A DNA stretch of 64,000 nt, from positions 3,038,001 to 3,102,000 of the forward strand of contig NZ_CP043329.1 of the NCBI RefSeq assembly GCF_008195825.1, in the 5' to 3' direction. Below, one piece after another: positions 1 through 8,735 of this stretch. Below the pieces are notes generated by a model, which worked only from the letters and a program-made list of their open reading frames with translations, had not been told where the DNA came from and searched no databases. Each line of letters starts with the position of its first letter. The stretch's first letter is position 1. This DNA comes from Pedobacter aquae. GTDB taxonomy: Bacteria; Bacteroidota; Bacteroidia; Sphingobacteriales; Sphingobacteriaceae. The translations under genes and the position numbers were made by a program.

Positions 1-1
1 C

Positions 2-145
2 CCAAGCTTATTGCTTTTGTTAACCCTGTTAAGCAGTTGCGAAGCTATAGGTACTATTTTTAAAGCTGGTTATTATGTAGGTATATTTGTTGTGGTGATT
101 ATATTGGTCATCATATTTTTTATATACAACAAATTTAGAAGATGA
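2..145 (+). CDS. Small lipoprotein or membrane protein, 5' end missing
   Basis: This open frame enters from the left edge of the window and ends at a TGA at 143-145, so only the last 47 residues are present. They begin with a Leu-rich stretch ending in a lipobox-like L-S-S-C. A short polar linker, one hydrophobic segment of about 18 residues rich in Val and Ile, and a basic end (N-K-F-R-R) follow. This is the layout of a very small lipoprotein or single-pass inner-membrane protein. I recall similar short proteins in Sphingobacteriaceae with unreliable automatic names, so no function is assigned. Its stop overlaps the next start as ATGA, which suggests translational coupling with the oxidoreductase gene. 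Confidence 0.6.
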   Translation, partial: PSLLLLLTLLSSCEAIGTIFKAGYYVGIFVVVIILVIIFFIYNKFRR

Positions 146-1149
146 TGAAAGCTTTAGTGCTTCACGGCATAAAAGAACCCCTTAAATTAGAAGAAGTTAG
201 CAAGCCTACACTTAACGCTGGCGAGGTATTGGTAAAGATAAAAGCAGCAGCTTTTAACCGTAGAGATTACTGGATACAACAAGGTAAATATGCAGGCTTA
301 AAGTTCCCTATTACTTTAGGTTCTGATGGCTGTGGTGTTATAGCAGAAGTTTTTGACGATGCCAACCAACACTGGATAGGCAAAGAAGTAGTTATAAACC
401 CTTCTTTTAACTGGGGCGATGCTCCAAATTATCAAGGAAAAGATTTTAAAATATTGGGTTTGCCAGATGATGGTACTTTTGCAGCATATGTTAAAGTACC
501 TGTAGCACAAGTTTACGAAAAGCCTAAATATCTAAACTATATAGAAGCGGCAGCTTTCCCCTTGGCAGGATTAACCGCATACCGAGCTTTATTTACCAAA
601 GCACAACTTCAAAAAGATGAGAAAGTACTCCTCGTTGGTATAGGTGGTGGCGCAGCTACTTTTGCTTTACTTTGGGCTATTCATGCAGGTGCTGAGGTTT
701 ATGTAACCTCTGGTTCTGATGATAAAATAGCCAAAGCAATTACACTAGGAGCAAAGGGTGGTATAAATTATAAAAGCGAAAGCTATGATACAGATTTACA
801 AGCCTTAGCTGCCGATGGTTTTGATGTGATTATTGATAGCGCTATTGGTGAAGGTTTCGCCAAGCATTTAAACCATGTAAAACCTGGTGCTCGTTTGGTT
901 TTCTTTGGGGCTACAGCCGGAGATTTACCTCCTCTAAATGCCCGTATCATCTTCTGGAAACAACTACAAATTATGGGCACTACTATGGGTACGGCTCAAG
1001 AATTTGAGGATATGCTGCAATTTATGACCAAACATGAAATTAAACCTGTGGTAGAAAGTGTTTTTGCTTGTGAAGATGCAGAGCAAGCTATCCGTTTAAT
1101 GGATCAATCAGACCAGTTTGGAAAGATTGTTATCACATTTAACGATTAA
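142..1149 (+). CDS. Zinc-independent quinone oxidoreductase-like MDR enzyme
   Basis: This 335-residue protein is a medium-chain dehydrogenase/reductase of the quinone oxidoreductase type. The GroES-like substrate domain covers about residues 1-130. The Rossmann domain carries G-I-G-G-G at 166-170 and a later T-S-G-S, which fits NADPH use. The G-H-E zinc motif and the four-Cys structural zinc lobe of true alcohol dehydrogenases are absent, so it should act as a zinc-free NADPH-dependent reductase of quinones or enones in the cytosol. Two ATG codons stand in tandem at 142 and 145; the first overlaps the preceding stop. Its last four bases overlap the convergent response-regulator gene. The substrate cannot be read from the sequence. 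Confidence 0.85.
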   Translation: MMKALVLHGIKEPLKLEEVSKPTLNAGEVLVKIKAAAFNRRDYWIQQGKYAGLKFPITLGSDGCGVIAEVFDDANQHWIGKEVVINPSFNWGDAPNYQGKDFKILGLPDDGTFAAYVKVPVAQVYEKPKYLNYIEAAAFPLAGLTAYRALFTKAQLQKDEKVLLVGIGGGAATFALLWAIHAGAEVYVTSGSDDKIAKAITLGAKGGINYKSESYDTDLQALAADGFDVIIDSAIGEGFAKHLNHVKPGARLVFFGATAGDLPPLNARIIFWKQLQIMGTTMGTAQEFEDMLQFMTKHEIKPVVESVFACEDAEQAIRLMDQSDQFGKIVITFND

Positions 1150-1868
1150 ACATTTCTACTCTCTATAGCTTTAAAAAATCCATCCCGGTAGGTGTCTCCT
1201 ATCGGGATAATTTTATCTCCAATAGTAATCCGGCTACGTTCTATACTTTCAATTTTATCTAAAGCAAGAATATAAGATTTATGTACCCTGATGAATTGAT
1301 GCTCTGGTAAAACATCCTCCATTTTTTTCATGCTTTGTAGGGTAATAATACGTTCTGTTTTGGTATAGATGGAGATATAATCTTTCAAACCCTCTATAAA
1401 CAAAATATCATTCAAGTATATTTTTTGGATTTTATGCTCTGTTTTAACGAAAATAAAATTATTGATGGGGGCTGGAGCAGCATTAGTTTCTACAGGAAGC
1501 GGAGCAGCTACATTACATAACAATTGTTGTGCTTTTTGTGCTGCTTGGTAAAAACGCTCAAAAGCTACTGGCTTTAATAGATAATCAACCACATTAAGTT
1601 CGTAACCTTCTAAAGCATACTCTTGGTAAGCGGTAGTTAAAATAACCTTACACTTTCCGTTAGCAATTTTTAAAAACTGAATGCCTGTAAGTTCTGGCAT
1701 TTGTACATCTAGGAAAACCAAATCAGCTTCGCCATTTTGTACGGCCATTAAAGCTTCAATAGGGTTTTGGTAGCTCTTAACTAAAGTAAGAAAAGGTATT
1801 TTCTCAATATAATCAGAGATTATATCAATAGCCAAAGGCTCGTCATCTACAACAAGGCAGCGTATCAT
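1146..1868 (-). CDS. LytTR-family response regulator
   Basis: A 240-residue cytosolic response regulator of the AlgR/LytR class. The receiver domain (about 1-120) has the acidic pair D-D-E at 8-10, the phospho-acceptor Asp54 in L-D-V-Q-M-P, and Lys99 in L-L-K-P. After a linker rich in Ala and Pro, a LytTR DNA-binding domain fills about 135-236, with the usual F-I-E-G-L-K-D-Y core and V-H-K-S-Y-I segment. It lies two bases downstream of the sensor kinase gene on the same strand and should be its partner. Such pairs in Bacteroidota often control nearby or unlinked genes; the target is not evident here. Confidence 0.93.
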   Translation of the reverse strand: MIRCLVVDDEPLAIDIISDYIEKIPFLTLVKSYQNPIEALMAVQNGEADLVFLDVQMPELTGIQFLKIANGKCKVILTTAYQEYALEGYELNVVDYLLKPVAFERFYQAAQKAQQLLCNVAAPLPVETNAAPAPINNFIFVKTEHKIQKIYLNDILFIEGLKDYISIYTKTERIITLQSMKKMEDVLPEHQFIRVHKSYILALDKIESIERSRITIGDKIIPIGDTYRDGFFKAIESRNV

Positions 1869-1870
1869 GG

Positions 1871-2896
1871 CTATAAATTTAAATATAATTCGCAGAAATA
1901 ATGCTCTTCGCCATCCTCTACGGTAAGTTTATATTGCTGTGGATAGGTGAGGTCTAAACGTCTTTTAACATTTACCATACCTATACCACCAGTTTGATCT
2001 TTGTTTTGCTTATTCTTAAGGTTACGCAAAGTAAAAAGTATAGTATTTTCAAAAAGCGATATATTGATGTAAATAGGGTTACGCTCATCTGTTGCTACAC
2101 CGTGTTTAAAGGCGTTCTCCACAAAAGAGATTAAGATTAAAGGCACAATAACTTGGTCTTTAACTTCGCCCTCTACCTCTAAAACCACATGTGCCCCTTC
2201 TCTAAATCTTAGCTTTTGAAGCTCTATATAACTTTGCAGATAATTAATCTCTTTAGCCAAATTTACCCTGCTATCATTACTCTCGTAGAGCATATAGCGC
2301 ATAATTTCTGATAGTTTTAGAATAGCATTTGGCGTAGCATCAGATTTTTGATAGGCCAAAGAGTAAATATTATTAAGCGAGTTGAACAAGAAGTGTGGGT
2401 TTATTTGCGATTTTAAAAAAGCCAACTCTGCCGATAAACTTTGCTTTTCTAAATCGCTTTTCTCTTTCTCGTTAAAAAACCAATCGACCGTAAATTTATA
2501 AACAGTACTTATGAAGATGAAGAAACCATTGGTTAAGAAAAAAGAAATCATGTTTGCCCAAAACTCTTCATTGGCTATTTTTTTTCCCTCTATGGTGATG
2601 TCTAAATTGCTGAGCTTAAACATATAAAAGCTTTCGGCATATTTAATCAGAGTGAAAAACACAACCACAATAAAGCAGGAGAAAAACCACCAAAAAAACT
2701 TCCTTTTATTTAATGTTGCCGGAATGATGATGTACAGGTTAACGTAAAAAATAATTACGTTAAGGATAGACATATTGATGAAGTGGATGTAAAAACCTTT
2801 GCTAGAGTTAAATCCGCCGGAAGCTACCAAGGTAAACAGGGCTATTAAAAAAGCCCATACCATGCCATGTAGCATTATTTTCTTTCTCCAGTTCAT
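1871..2896 (-). CDS. LytS-type sensor histidine kinase
   Basis: A 341-residue membrane sensor kinase. Four hydrophobic segments lie at about 10-26, 40-60, 68-86 and 115-133, followed by a short coiled linker and the His_kinase domain. The phospho-acceptor is His168 in the diagnostic Q-I-N-P-H-F-L-F-N-S-L-N-N motif. The ATPase part has an N box (S-F-V-E-N-A-F-K-H-G) and a G box (G-I-G-M-V-N-V). No extracellular sensor domain is present, so the signal is probably sensed in or at the membrane. The next gene on this strand encodes the LytTR regulator two bases downstream, a normal operon for this pair. Confidence 0.93.
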   Translation of the reverse strand: MNWRKKIMLHGMVWAFLIALFTLVASGGFNSSKGFYIHFINMSILNVIIFYVNLYIIIPATLNKRKFFWWFFSCFIVVVFFTLIKYAESFYMFKLSNLDITIEGKKIANEEFWANMISFFLTNGFFIFISTVYKFTVDWFFNEKEKSDLEKQSLSAELAFLKSQINPHFLFNSLNNIYSLAYQKSDATPNAILKLSEIMRYMLYESNDSRVNLAKEINYLQSYIELQKLRFREGAHVVLEVEGEVKDQVIVPLILISFVENAFKHGVATDERNPIYINISLFENTILFTLRNLKNKQNKDQTGGIGMVNVKRRLDLTYPQQYKLTVEDGEEHYFCELYLNL

Positions 2897-3117
2897 TTTC
2901 TCTAATGTCTTAAAATTATCGGTTTTTACGCCTTTTTCTAATGCTTTTTTCTACCAACGCCGATATTTTATCTACCAACGGGCATTTCCACTAAAAATGA
3001 CTTTATCTAGCAAAAAGGCTATTCGTCTTTAAATATAGCGGCTTAGTATAATACTTTTTAGGAAGCTAAAAAGATGGTGAATATTTGTTTCAACAAAAAA
3101 GATAAAAACTAAATAAA

Positions 3118-3309
3118 ATGAAAAATATATCAACCTCTGTATCGCCATTTATTATGTTAATAGTTCCTGTAGTTTTAATTTTAGGACTTTCATTAGGATT
3201 AAAACAACAAAAAACAGAAGAAGCTTTTGCAGCAGATCATAAAAGTAAAGCTACTTTATTGGTAGAGGCTAGTGTTTCTTCTTTGGTAAGTGTGATGTTA
3301 AAAAAATAA
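3118..3309 (+). CDS. Small hypothetical membrane protein
   Basis: A 63-residue frame with an ATG start preceded by an A-rich leader, typical of translation starts in this phylum. Residues 10-28 form one hydrophobic segment (P-F-I-M-L-I-V-P-V-V-L-I-L-G), followed by an Ala/Lys-rich stretch and a weakly hydrophobic tail. I do not recognise a family. It stands alone between the divergently transcribed kinase operon and a repeat-rich spacer. Codon composition resembles its neighbours, but its small size leaves some doubt that it is expressed. Confidence 0.45.
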   Translation: MKNISTSVSPFIMLIVPVVLILGLSLGLKQQKTEEAFAADHKSKATLLVEASVSSLVSVMLKK

Positions 3310-3924
3310 AGGCAATTGGGTTTAAGCCTTTTAATATCTTTCAAATCTGTTATATATCTCAAAATTTGGCCTTTACACACAAGGCTTTCCGGCCTCATAG
3401 GCGGCCAACCCTATTTACTTTTTTCTTGAAAAAAAGTGCCCAAAAAACGAGGAACGAGTTCATGAATGCCTAAGAAAAACCATAACCAAAAAATGAATAA
3501 ATCCTGCCTACCGGCAGGCAGGCAAGGCTGATGAATATTTTGTCGTTGCGTCTAAATAAATCTTTATCCACAATCCTGAGTAGTGTGAATGGTTTTACTT
3601 GATGAAAGTATCTACGACACCCGTCGGATTGTTTCCCGATACTGCTTAATAAAAGTTTCTACAAAAGATTTATTTGACTTCGCTTCCAAATCTTCATATG
3701 CCACACTCGTTCTTCGGAAAGATTTTTTTAGTAATTAAAGTTAGTTCCTAAATATCCGACTTAAAAAAGTCTTTCTACTTTCTAATCTGTACTTTCTACT
3801 TTAAGAGGACATTTCACATTCCGCAGGATAACATAAAACCACGTCCATCCTACTAAAGAAACATCAGCCCTTGCAACTGTGGCAATAAACATCGTACTTC
3901 GTAAAGGAACAAAACAAAATTGCC
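3310..3924. repeat. Gene-free spacer with palindromes of dispersed-repeat type
   Basis: This 615-base gap upstream of radA holds no convincing gene. It contains a GC-rich block (3376-3410), a near-palindrome A-C-T6-C-TT-G-A7-G-T at 3417-3437, a near-perfect 20-base palindrome (CCTGCC...GGCAGG) at 3503-3522, and a 12-base inverted pair, AAATAAATCTTT at 3554-3565 and its complement at 3664-3675. The first arm of that pair leads directly into a DnaA-box-like TTATCCACA at 3564-3572. Local GC content is higher and more uneven than in nearby spacers. Such modules recur in intergenic regions of this phylum; membership of a repeat family is inferred from style, not tested. Confidence 0.5.
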
Positions 3925-5307
3925 TTGGCTAAAACTAAATCTTCTTATTTCTGTCAGAGTTGCGGATACGAATCTGCTAAATGGTTAGGTAAATGCCCTT
4001 CATGCCAGCAATGGAACACTTTTGTTGAAGAAGTGGTAGAGAAAAAATCTAGCGGCGTACCCGATTGGAAAAGTGCTGGAACTGCATCACACAGCAGGGT
4101 AAACAAGCCATCAAAAGTTCAAGAAATTGTATATACAGAAGAACACCGTTTGGTTACACCAGATAAAGAACTAAACCGTGTGCTTGGTGGTGGTATTGTT
4201 GGTGGTTCATTGGTATTGATAGGTGGCGAGCCGGGCATAGGTAAATCTACCTTGATGTTGCAATTGGCCCTTATTGTGCCTAAACTAAAAGTACTTTATG
4301 TATCTGGCGAGGAGAGCGAGCAGCAAATCAAGCTCAGGGCAGAGCGTATATTAGCTAAACCGGTGTCAGACTGTTATATCCTCACAGAAACATCAACACA
4401 AAATATATTTAAGCAAATAGAGCTTCTTGAGCCTAATTTGGTGATTATCGATTCTATTCAAACCTTACATTCATCACATATAGAATCTACTCCGGGAAGT
4501 GTTTCGCAGGTGAGAGAATGTACGGCAGAACTTTTACGTTTTGCTAAAGAATCATCAACACCTGTATTTTTAATTGGGCATATTACCAAAGATGGAATGA
4601 TAGCCGGACCAAAAATATTAGAACACATGGTAGATACCGTTCTGCAGTTTGAAGGAGATAGACATCACGTTTACAGAATATTAAGAGCTATTAAAAACAG
4701 ATTTGGCTCGGCATCAGAACTAGGTATTTATGAAATGGAAGGAACAGGGCTTAGAGAAGTTTCTAATCCTTCAGAAATACTGTTATCGCAAAGGGAAGAG
4801 CCTTTAAGTGGCGTTACCATATCGGCCACTATGGAAGGCATGCGCCCTATGCTGATAGAAACCCAGGCATTGGTAAGTACATCGCCTTACGGTACACCAC
4901 AACGTTCCGCAACAGGTTTTGATACCCGCCGTATGAACATGCTTTTAGCCGTTTTAGAGAAAAGATGCGGATTTAAGTTAGGTGCAAAAGATGTTTTCTT
5001 GAATATAGCGGGCGGTATAAGGGTAGAAGATCCTAGTATAGATTTAGGCTTGGTAGCAGCAATAATTTCTTCGCATGAGGATATTCCGGTTTCTTATAAA
5101 ATTTGTTTTGCTGCCGAGGTAGGTTTATCTGGAGAGATTAGAGCCGTTACCCGGATAGAGCAACGTATTGCAGAAGCCCAGAAGCTGGGTTTCGAGCAAA
5201 TTTTCATCTCTAAGTACAACAAAAAAGGTCTAGATATCAGTAAGTTTAAAATCGAGATTAAAACCGTAGCCAAAGTAGAAGAAATGTTTAGCTTGTTGTT
5301 TGGATAG
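3925..5307 (+). CDS. radA: DNA repair protein RadA
   Basis: RadA is a hexameric ATPase that promotes branch migration during recombination. The 460-residue protein has the N-terminal zinc finger (Cys10, Cys13, Cys24, Cys27), a RecA-like core with Walker A G-E-P-G-I-G-K-S-T at 101-109, Walker B L-V-I-I-D-S-I-Q-T, the family-specific K-N-R-F-G at 257-261, and a C-terminal Lon-protease-like domain without catalytic residues. Length is normal for the family. The start is a TTG, chosen because the protein then begins M-A-K-T-K as in other RadA proteins; an AAGGA lies about 15 bases upstream. It is monocistronic, after the repeat-rich spacer. Confidence 0.96.
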   Translation: MAKTKSSYFCQSCGYESAKWLGKCPSCQQWNTFVEEVVEKKSSGVPDWKSAGTASHSRVNKPSKVQEIVYTEEHRLVTPDKELNRVLGGGIVGGSLVLIGGEPGIGKSTLMLQLALIVPKLKVLYVSGEESEQQIKLRAERILAKPVSDCYILTETSTQNIFKQIELLEPNLVIIDSIQTLHSSHIESTPGSVSQVRECTAELLRFAKESSTPVFLIGHITKDGMIAGPKILEHMVDTVLQFEGDRHHVYRILRAIKNRFGSASELGIYEMEGTGLREVSNPSEILLSQREEPLSGVTISATMEGMRPMLIETQALVSTSPYGTPQRSATGFDTRRMNMLLAVLEKRCGFKLGAKDVFLNIAGGIRVEDPSIDLGLVAAIISSHEDIPVSYKICFAAEVGLSGEIRAVTRIEQRIAEAQKLGFEQIFISKYNKKGLDISKFKIEIKTVAKVEEMFSLLFG

Positions 5308-5428
5308 TTAGCTCATCGTAAAAATTTATATTTTTCTTCATCGTTAGGATTTAAATGAGGAAGAAAAAGCCCATTTTTGTTATGCATTATTCTTGTACTA
5401 CCCAAGCAAGAAATCAAATAATTTAAAG

Positions 5429-5914
5429 ATGAAAAGAATATTACTACTCTCTTTTACTGCTGTTTTTGCCATATCATGTAATTCTATATCACAAAAGGTA
5501 GAGTTAAAAGGGCCACAATTAGTTAAAGGCACAACTTATGGCGATTCTGTTTTTGATAATAACATACAAAGTTTAGAAGCTGTTAAATCTGTTGCAGAAA
5601 AATCTGGCGCTACCGAAGCTAAAATTACGGGTGTGGTTACAGAAGTTTGTCAGAAAAAAGGATGCTGGCTAAAAGTAAAATCAGCAGAAGGCGAAGATTT
5701 ACATGTAACCTTTAAAAACTATGCTTTCTTTGTTCCTGAAGATATAGCTGGTAAAACAGTTGTTTTAGATGGTATTGCCAAAATAGATACCGTTTCTGTA
5801 GAAACTCAAAGACATTATGCAGAAGACGCTGGAAAATCTCAAGAAGAAATCAATAAAATAACTACTTCTAAAGTAAAACTTAGCTTTGAAGCTAAGGGAG
5901 TAGTAGTGATGTAA
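5429..5914 (+). CDS. DUF4920-family lipoprotein
   Basis: A predicted lipoprotein of about 161 residues. I place the start at the ATG at 5429 because it gives a clean signal peptide (M-K-R-I-L-L-L-S-F) ending in an A-I-S-C lipobox; an upstream in-frame start at 5393 would add 12 polar residues. The mature part matches the DUF4920 pattern: a C-Q-K-K-G-C-W-L-K motif around the middle and a following H-V-T-F-K-N-Y-A-F-F segment. The Cys pair suggests metal or redox chemistry in the periplasm, but the family's function is unknown. It converges with the next gene across a strong inverted repeat. Confidence 0.8.
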   Translation: MKRILLLSFTAVFAISCNSISQKVELKGPQLVKGTTYGDSVFDNNIQSLEAVKSVAEKSGATEAKITGVVTEVCQKKGCWLKVKSAEGEDLHVTFKNYAFFVPEDIAGKTVVLDGIAKIDTVSVETQRHYAEDAGKSQEEINKITTSKVKLSFEAKGVVVM

Positions 5915-5938
5915 GGTGCTTAGTTTAGTAATAAAAAC

Positions 5939-6062
5939 GAGGCGGTCTCAAAAATCATATTTGTCACATTGAGCGGAGTCGAAATGTTCTCTGATATGCT
6001 CAGAAAAGGCTTCGACTCCGCTCAGCTTGACACAAAGTAGTAGTTTGAGACAGCCCCGTTTT
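5939..6062. repeat. Long imperfect inverted repeat between convergent genes
   Basis: The two arms can form one long hairpin. The best-paired core is TGAGCGGAGTCGAA at 5970-5983 with its exact complement at 6011-6024. The outer parts also match: GGTCTCAAA near 5944 with TTTGAGACAGCCCC near 6043. A T-rich run follows at 6059-6067. It fills the gap between two convergent genes and could terminate both transcripts. The core word resembles dispersed intergenic repeats common in Bacteroidota genomes. Confidence 0.7.
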
Positions 6063-6067
6063 TTATT

Positions 6068-6877
6068 TTACGGCTGTATAGAAACAGTTCTTTCTGTTGG
6101 GTTAAAGGCATTACTAACGGTTTTACCGTTTTTATCTACCAGCTCAATCCTGATTTTTAAATTACCTGCTGGTGCGCCTTTAATAAAATAAGGTGTCCAA
6201 TTATCTACTGTAAAAGAAGTATCGGCAACATTAACCTTTACTTTATAGTCTTTAGCAGAAAGTTTAGCATTGTAAACAAAGAAATCTAACAAGACATTTT
6301 TAGCATCCTGACCTTTATAATCTCCCTTTGGTCTGCTGTAAAATAGCATGGGCTCTTTAGGTGTAGGAAGCGATACAAATTTCCCATTTTCATCAATTTT
6401 AAATTTAATTAAAACAGATGCTTCTGGAGATTTTACCGATAAATGGTAAGACCTAGACAAGAAATTAAGCAAATAATGCTCGCTATTTTTAGCCAATTTA
6501 ACCGTATTGGTTGGCTTGTATAAAGCTTGGTAAGGTTTATTATCTAAAATAAAATGGATGTGTTGCCCTTCAGCAGAGTTAGCACAATGCTCTTCAGGCA
6601 TGTTTTCTGTTTGCTTGGTAAGCTCGTAATTCTTCACATCAAAGTTAAAAGTTACCTTCACAGAGTCGGTACCCAATGGTTCTGTAGTTATATTGCTCAT
6701 GCTAAGTTTTGCATTAGGGAACTCGTTACTTTCTTTAAGCGCTTCTATACTAAGACCTTTATGGTCTTTACCGCTATGTTCTTGATGATTATGGTGTGTT
6801 TGGCTATTGGCAACTGCCAACTGAAGCATTACTGCTGTAGCAGTTAATAAGGTGTGTCTTAAATTTAATTTCATCAT
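6068..6877 (-). CDS. Secreted protein of unknown function with His-rich N-terminus
   Basis: A 269-residue protein with a signal peptide (residues 1-25, ending A-N-S-Q), so probably periplasmic or secreted. The mature N-terminus begins T-H-H-N-H-Q-E-H-S-G-K-D-H, a cluster of His and acidic residues that could bind a metal ion. The rest is a beta-rich sequence with two repeated-looking blocks, ending in a segment (I-R-I-E-L-V-D-K-N-G-K-T-V) like a carbohydrate- or peptide-binding beta domain. I do not recognise a firm family. Two Met codons are in tandem at the start. It is monocistronic and converges with the DUF4920 gene. Confidence 0.7.
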   Translation of the reverse strand: MMKLNLRHTLLTATAVMLQLAVANSQTHHNHQEHSGKDHKGLSIEALKESNEFPNAKLSMSNITTEPLGTDSVKVTFNFDVKNYELTKQTENMPEEHCANSAEGQHIHFILDNKPYQALYKPTNTVKLAKNSEHYLLNFLSRSYHLSVKSPEASVLIKFKIDENGKFVSLPTPKEPMLFYSRPKGDYKGQDAKNVLLDFFVYNAKLSAKDYKVKVNVADTSFTVDNWTPYFIKGAPAGNLKIRIELVDKNGKTVSNAFNPTERTVSIQP

Positions 6878-6929
6878 CGTGATTTTTATGTATGCTATTT
6901 AATATTAAAGATAAAGGGTTTAAAAACAT

Positions 6930-8465
6930 TTATATATCAAATTTTATGCCTTGTGCTAAAGGAAGCTGTGTTGAATAATTGATGGTATTGGTTTGCCTTC
7001 TCATATAGGCTCTCCAAGCATCAGAACCAGATTCTCTACCGCCTCCGGTTTCTTTTTCACCACCAAAAGCACCGCCAATTTCTGCACCAGATGTGCCAAT
7101 ATTTACATTTGCAATACCACAATCAGATCCATTAACGCTTAAAAACAGCTCGGCTTCTCTTAAATTATTCGTCATGATGGCAGATGATAAGCCTTGCGGA
7201 ACATCATTCTGTATAGCTATAGCTTCATCTAAACTTTTGTATTTCATGATATACAAAATAGGCGCAAAAGTTTCTGTTTTTACGATATCAAAATGAGGTT
7301 CTACTTCAGCAATACAAGGTTTAACATAACAACCCGAGGTGTAAACTTCGCCACTTAAAACTCCGCCTTCAACAATAAAATTTCCGCCTTGTGCCTTGCA
7401 TTTTTCTATAGCAGCTAAATAAAGTGCTACGGCTTGCTTATCTATCAACGGACCAACATGATTTTGCTCATCCAAAGGGTTGCCAATTTTAAGTTGCCCA
7501 TAGGCTTTAACGAGTTTTTCTTTAAAAGTATGGTAAACACTTTCGTGGATGATTAACCTACGGGTAGAAGTACATCTTTGTCCGGCTGTACCCACAGCAC
7601 CAAATACTGCCCCTATAAGGCTCATATCTAAATCTGCTTCGGCAGATATGATGATGGCATTATTGCCTCCTAATTCTAATAAATATTTACCCAGTCTAGC
7701 AGCAACAGCCTGCGCAACCGCTTTACCCATTCTGGTAGAACCTGTTGCAGATAATAAAGCAATTTTACTATCACGAGCCAGTTTTTCTCCTAAAATGCTA
7801 TCACCACATAACAAACAAGAAACACCTTCTGGTACTTTATTTTCTTCAAAAACTTTTGAGATAATTTGCTGGCAGGCAATGGCCGTTAAAGGTGTCTTTT
7901 CTGATGGTTTCCAAATACAAACATTACCGCAAACCCATGCTAGGACTGCATTCCAAGTCCAAACTGCAACCGGGAAATTAAAAGCCGAGATGATACCTAC
8001 CGCACCTAAAGGATGCCACTGCTCATACATACGGTGTTGCGGTCTTTCAGAATGCATGGTTAAACCATATAATTGTCTGGATAAGCCAACAGCAAAATCA
8101 CAAATATCTATCATCTCTTGTACTTCTCCCAAACCTTCTTGCAGGCTTTTTCCCATCTCATAAGAAACTAAAGTGCCTAAAGCACTTTTATGCGCTCTTA
8201 AGGCTTCTCCTATTTGTCTTACTATTTCGCCACGTTTGGGTGCTGGCCAATTTCTCCAAATTACAAAAGCCTTTTCTGCTTGTTCAACCGTTTTATCATA
8301 AACCTCTTTAGAGGCAAAACTTACTTTGGCAATCTCTTCGCCATCAACTGGTGAGAAAATACTCGTCAGGTTTTCACCGTAAAACCAATGGCTGCCTGTG
8401 CTACTCCCTTTGTTTATTTCCTTAATATTTAGCAATTGTAAAATATGCTGAATTTTGTTTTCCAT
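6930..8465 (-). CDS. ALDH7-type aldehyde dehydrogenase (aminoadipate semialdehyde-like)
   Basis: A 511-residue NAD-dependent aldehyde dehydrogenase. The catalytic Cys298 sits in G-T-A-G-Q-R-C-T-S-T-R-R-L, the signature of the ALDH7 (antiquitin) branch, which oxidises alpha-aminoadipate semialdehyde in lysine breakdown. The general base is Glu264 in L-E-L-G-G-N-N, and the NAD-site segments W-K-P-S-E-K-T and G-S-T-R-M-G are present. The frame is open upstream to 8525, but the ATG at 8465 gives the family's usual N-terminus (M-E-N-K-I). It is monocistronic and divergent from the TPR gene. No other lysine-catabolism gene is in the window, so the substrate rests on family membership. Confidence 0.88.
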   Translation of the reverse strand: MENKIQHILQLLNIKEINKGSSTGSHWFYGENLTSIFSPVDGEEIAKVSFASKEVYDKTVEQAEKAFVIWRNWPAPKRGEIVRQIGEALRAHKSALGTLVSYEMGKSLQEGLGEVQEMIDICDFAVGLSRQLYGLTMHSERPQHRMYEQWHPLGAVGIISAFNFPVAVWTWNAVLAWVCGNVCIWKPSEKTPLTAIACQQIISKVFEENKVPEGVSCLLCGDSILGEKLARDSKIALLSATGSTRMGKAVAQAVAARLGKYLLELGGNNAIIISAEADLDMSLIGAVFGAVGTAGQRCTSTRRLIIHESVYHTFKEKLVKAYGQLKIGNPLDEQNHVGPLIDKQAVALYLAAIEKCKAQGGNFIVEGGVLSGEVYTSGCYVKPCIAEVEPHFDIVKTETFAPILYIMKYKSLDEAIAIQNDVPQGLSSAIMTNNLREAELFLSVNGSDCGIANVNIGTSGAEIGGAFGGEKETGGGRESGSDAWRAYMRRQTNTINYSTQLPLAQGIKFDI

Positions 8466-8525
8466 GATGTGCTGTTTGATAAGGATTAAATATCGGGCTA
8501 AATTTTTGCATTCTTTAATTAACAA

Positions 8526-8735
8526 TCATAAACTAAAATGTTTAAAAAAATATAGCTCAAAAAAGGCTTTGTATAGCATTAATTATCAATTAATTAAGAT
8601 AGGAGGTGTCTATTTGTTGAAAAATAAATCCTTTAATTAATATCATAAATTATAATTTGAGAGTAATTATGTTCTGTATACTAGGCATTATCCAATACTG
8701 TACAGAAAATTACGTTCTCTATAATATTAACAGTC
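8526..8735. promoter_or_regulatory. Divergent promoter region with a direct repeat
   Basis: This 210-base AT-rich gap separates the dehydrogenase (reverse) and the TPR gene (forward). It holds two near-identical 16-base words, AATTATGTTCTGTATA at 8665-8680 and AATTACGTTCTCTATA at 8708-8723, differing at two positions with starts 43 bases apart. The second ends 12 bases before the TPR start codon. They could be regulator binding sites; no protein can be named. Confidence 0.3.

Noticed and set aside
3564-3572. Perfect DnaA box TTATCCACA before radA
   Set aside because: It is a single copy inside a repeat-like spacer. Other single copies occur in coding sequence (27149 and 51384), so it carries little weight alone.
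7549-8163. A 204-codon open frame opposite the ALDH gene
   Set aside because: It lies fully antisense to a well-supported enzyme, has no recognisable motif, and reads as an opposite-strand shadow of the coding sequence.
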